Of a DNA stretch of 5,613 bases, positions 5,533 to 5,613 are shown in pieces (the first letter of the stretch is position 1; each line of letters begins with the position of its first letter). Origin of the DNA: an uncultured Ruminococcus sp. Its GTDB lineage: Bacteria > Bacillota_A > Clostridia > Oscillospirales > Ruminococcaceae. The translations under genes were made by a program, and so were the position numbers. Where the stretch lies: contig ONBA01000063.1 of the NCBI GenBank assembly GCA_900315975.1, forward strand, positions 1 through 5,613. The letters are read 5' to 3'. The notes below the pieces were generated by a model, which was not told the DNA's origin, ran no database searches, and saw nothing but the letters and a program-made list of their open reading frames with translations.

Positions 5533-5613
5533 TTATCCCTCAATGGCAATATACTTGTGATTTTCCAGCTTCTTTGGCTCTGCCTTCGGAACGCAGATGT
5601 TAAGAACACCGTC
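5533..5613 (-). CDS. Hsp20 / alpha-crystallin small heat-shock protein, C-terminal end only
   Basis: The last 26 codons and TAA (5535-5533) are present; the rest lies beyond the right edge. The peptide reads DGVLNICVPKAEPKKLENHK, then YIAIEG. The DGVLxIxVPK strand followed by a short K/E-rich tail ending in an I-x-I-type motif (IAI) is characteristic of the end of the alpha-crystallin domain in bacterial Hsp20 chaperones. These form ATP-independent holdase oligomers in the cytoplasm. The call rests on a short segment, so another beta-sandwich protein is possible. The gene converges on the flavodoxin/reductase region and has its own terminator. Confidence 0.68.
   Translation of the reverse strand, partial: DGVLNICVPKAEPKKLENHKYIAIEG

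Noticed and set aside
5340..5609. Minus-strand 89-residue open frame across the terminator
   Set aside because: It covers the hairpin and the Hsp20 end in another frame, with unlikely composition, so it is a chance frame.
1..5613. CRISPR array, tRNA, rRNA, insertion sequence or phage genes
   Set aside because: No regularly spaced repeats, cloverleaf, transposase motifs or terminal inverted repeats were seen.

Overview
The window looks like chromosomal DNA from a Ruminococcus-type gut or rumen clostridium (Bacillota, Oscillospiraceae). The main clue is a dockerin-like module with the signature FDLCLMK/R after a DxNxDG calcium loop. It occurs in two neighbouring proteins and is typical of fibre- or starch-degrading Ruminococcus. 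Shine-Dalgarno sites are strong AAGGAGG boxes and the promoters are SigA-like. The genus is inferred from these features, not proven.

Positions 1-2139 hold the 3' part of a very large secreted carbohydrate esterase. In order it has the tail of a CE1/feruloyl-esterase-like domain, a second alpha/beta hydrolase, a dockerin-like module, and a third esterase domain. The reading frame is broken twice: by a one-base loss near 1080 and by a TAG stop at 1249-1251. As read, it is a pseudogene or carries sequence errors.

Positions 2140-4574 are an apparently intact two-gene operon. A SigA promoter (TTCACA-N17-TATAAT) drives a secreted protein with a signal peptide, a dockerin-like module and two flavodoxin folds (2242-3549). 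A cytoplasmic aldo/keto reductase with a complete catalytic tetrad follows (3573-4574).

Positions 4571-5199 hold a second, decayed cassette. Its promoter is a near copy of the first (59 of 69 positions identical from just upstream of the repeat's TAATAACCC to the -10). It precedes only the first ~23 codons of another flavodoxin. These are joined out of frame to the C-terminal half of an aldo/keto reductase of a different subfamily, which looks like the scar of an internal deletion.

Positions 5200-5460 are AT-rich and show no gene. A strong intrinsic terminator at 5460-5502 faces the minus strand and closes an Hsp20-type small heat-shock gene, of which only the last 26 codons lie in the window (5533-5613, minus strand).

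The most interesting point is functional. A flavodoxin-fold protein that is both exported and dockerin-tagged sits between a dockerin-bearing plant cell-wall esterase and a reductase. It is controlled by a promoter module used twice, each time ahead of a flavodoxin gene.
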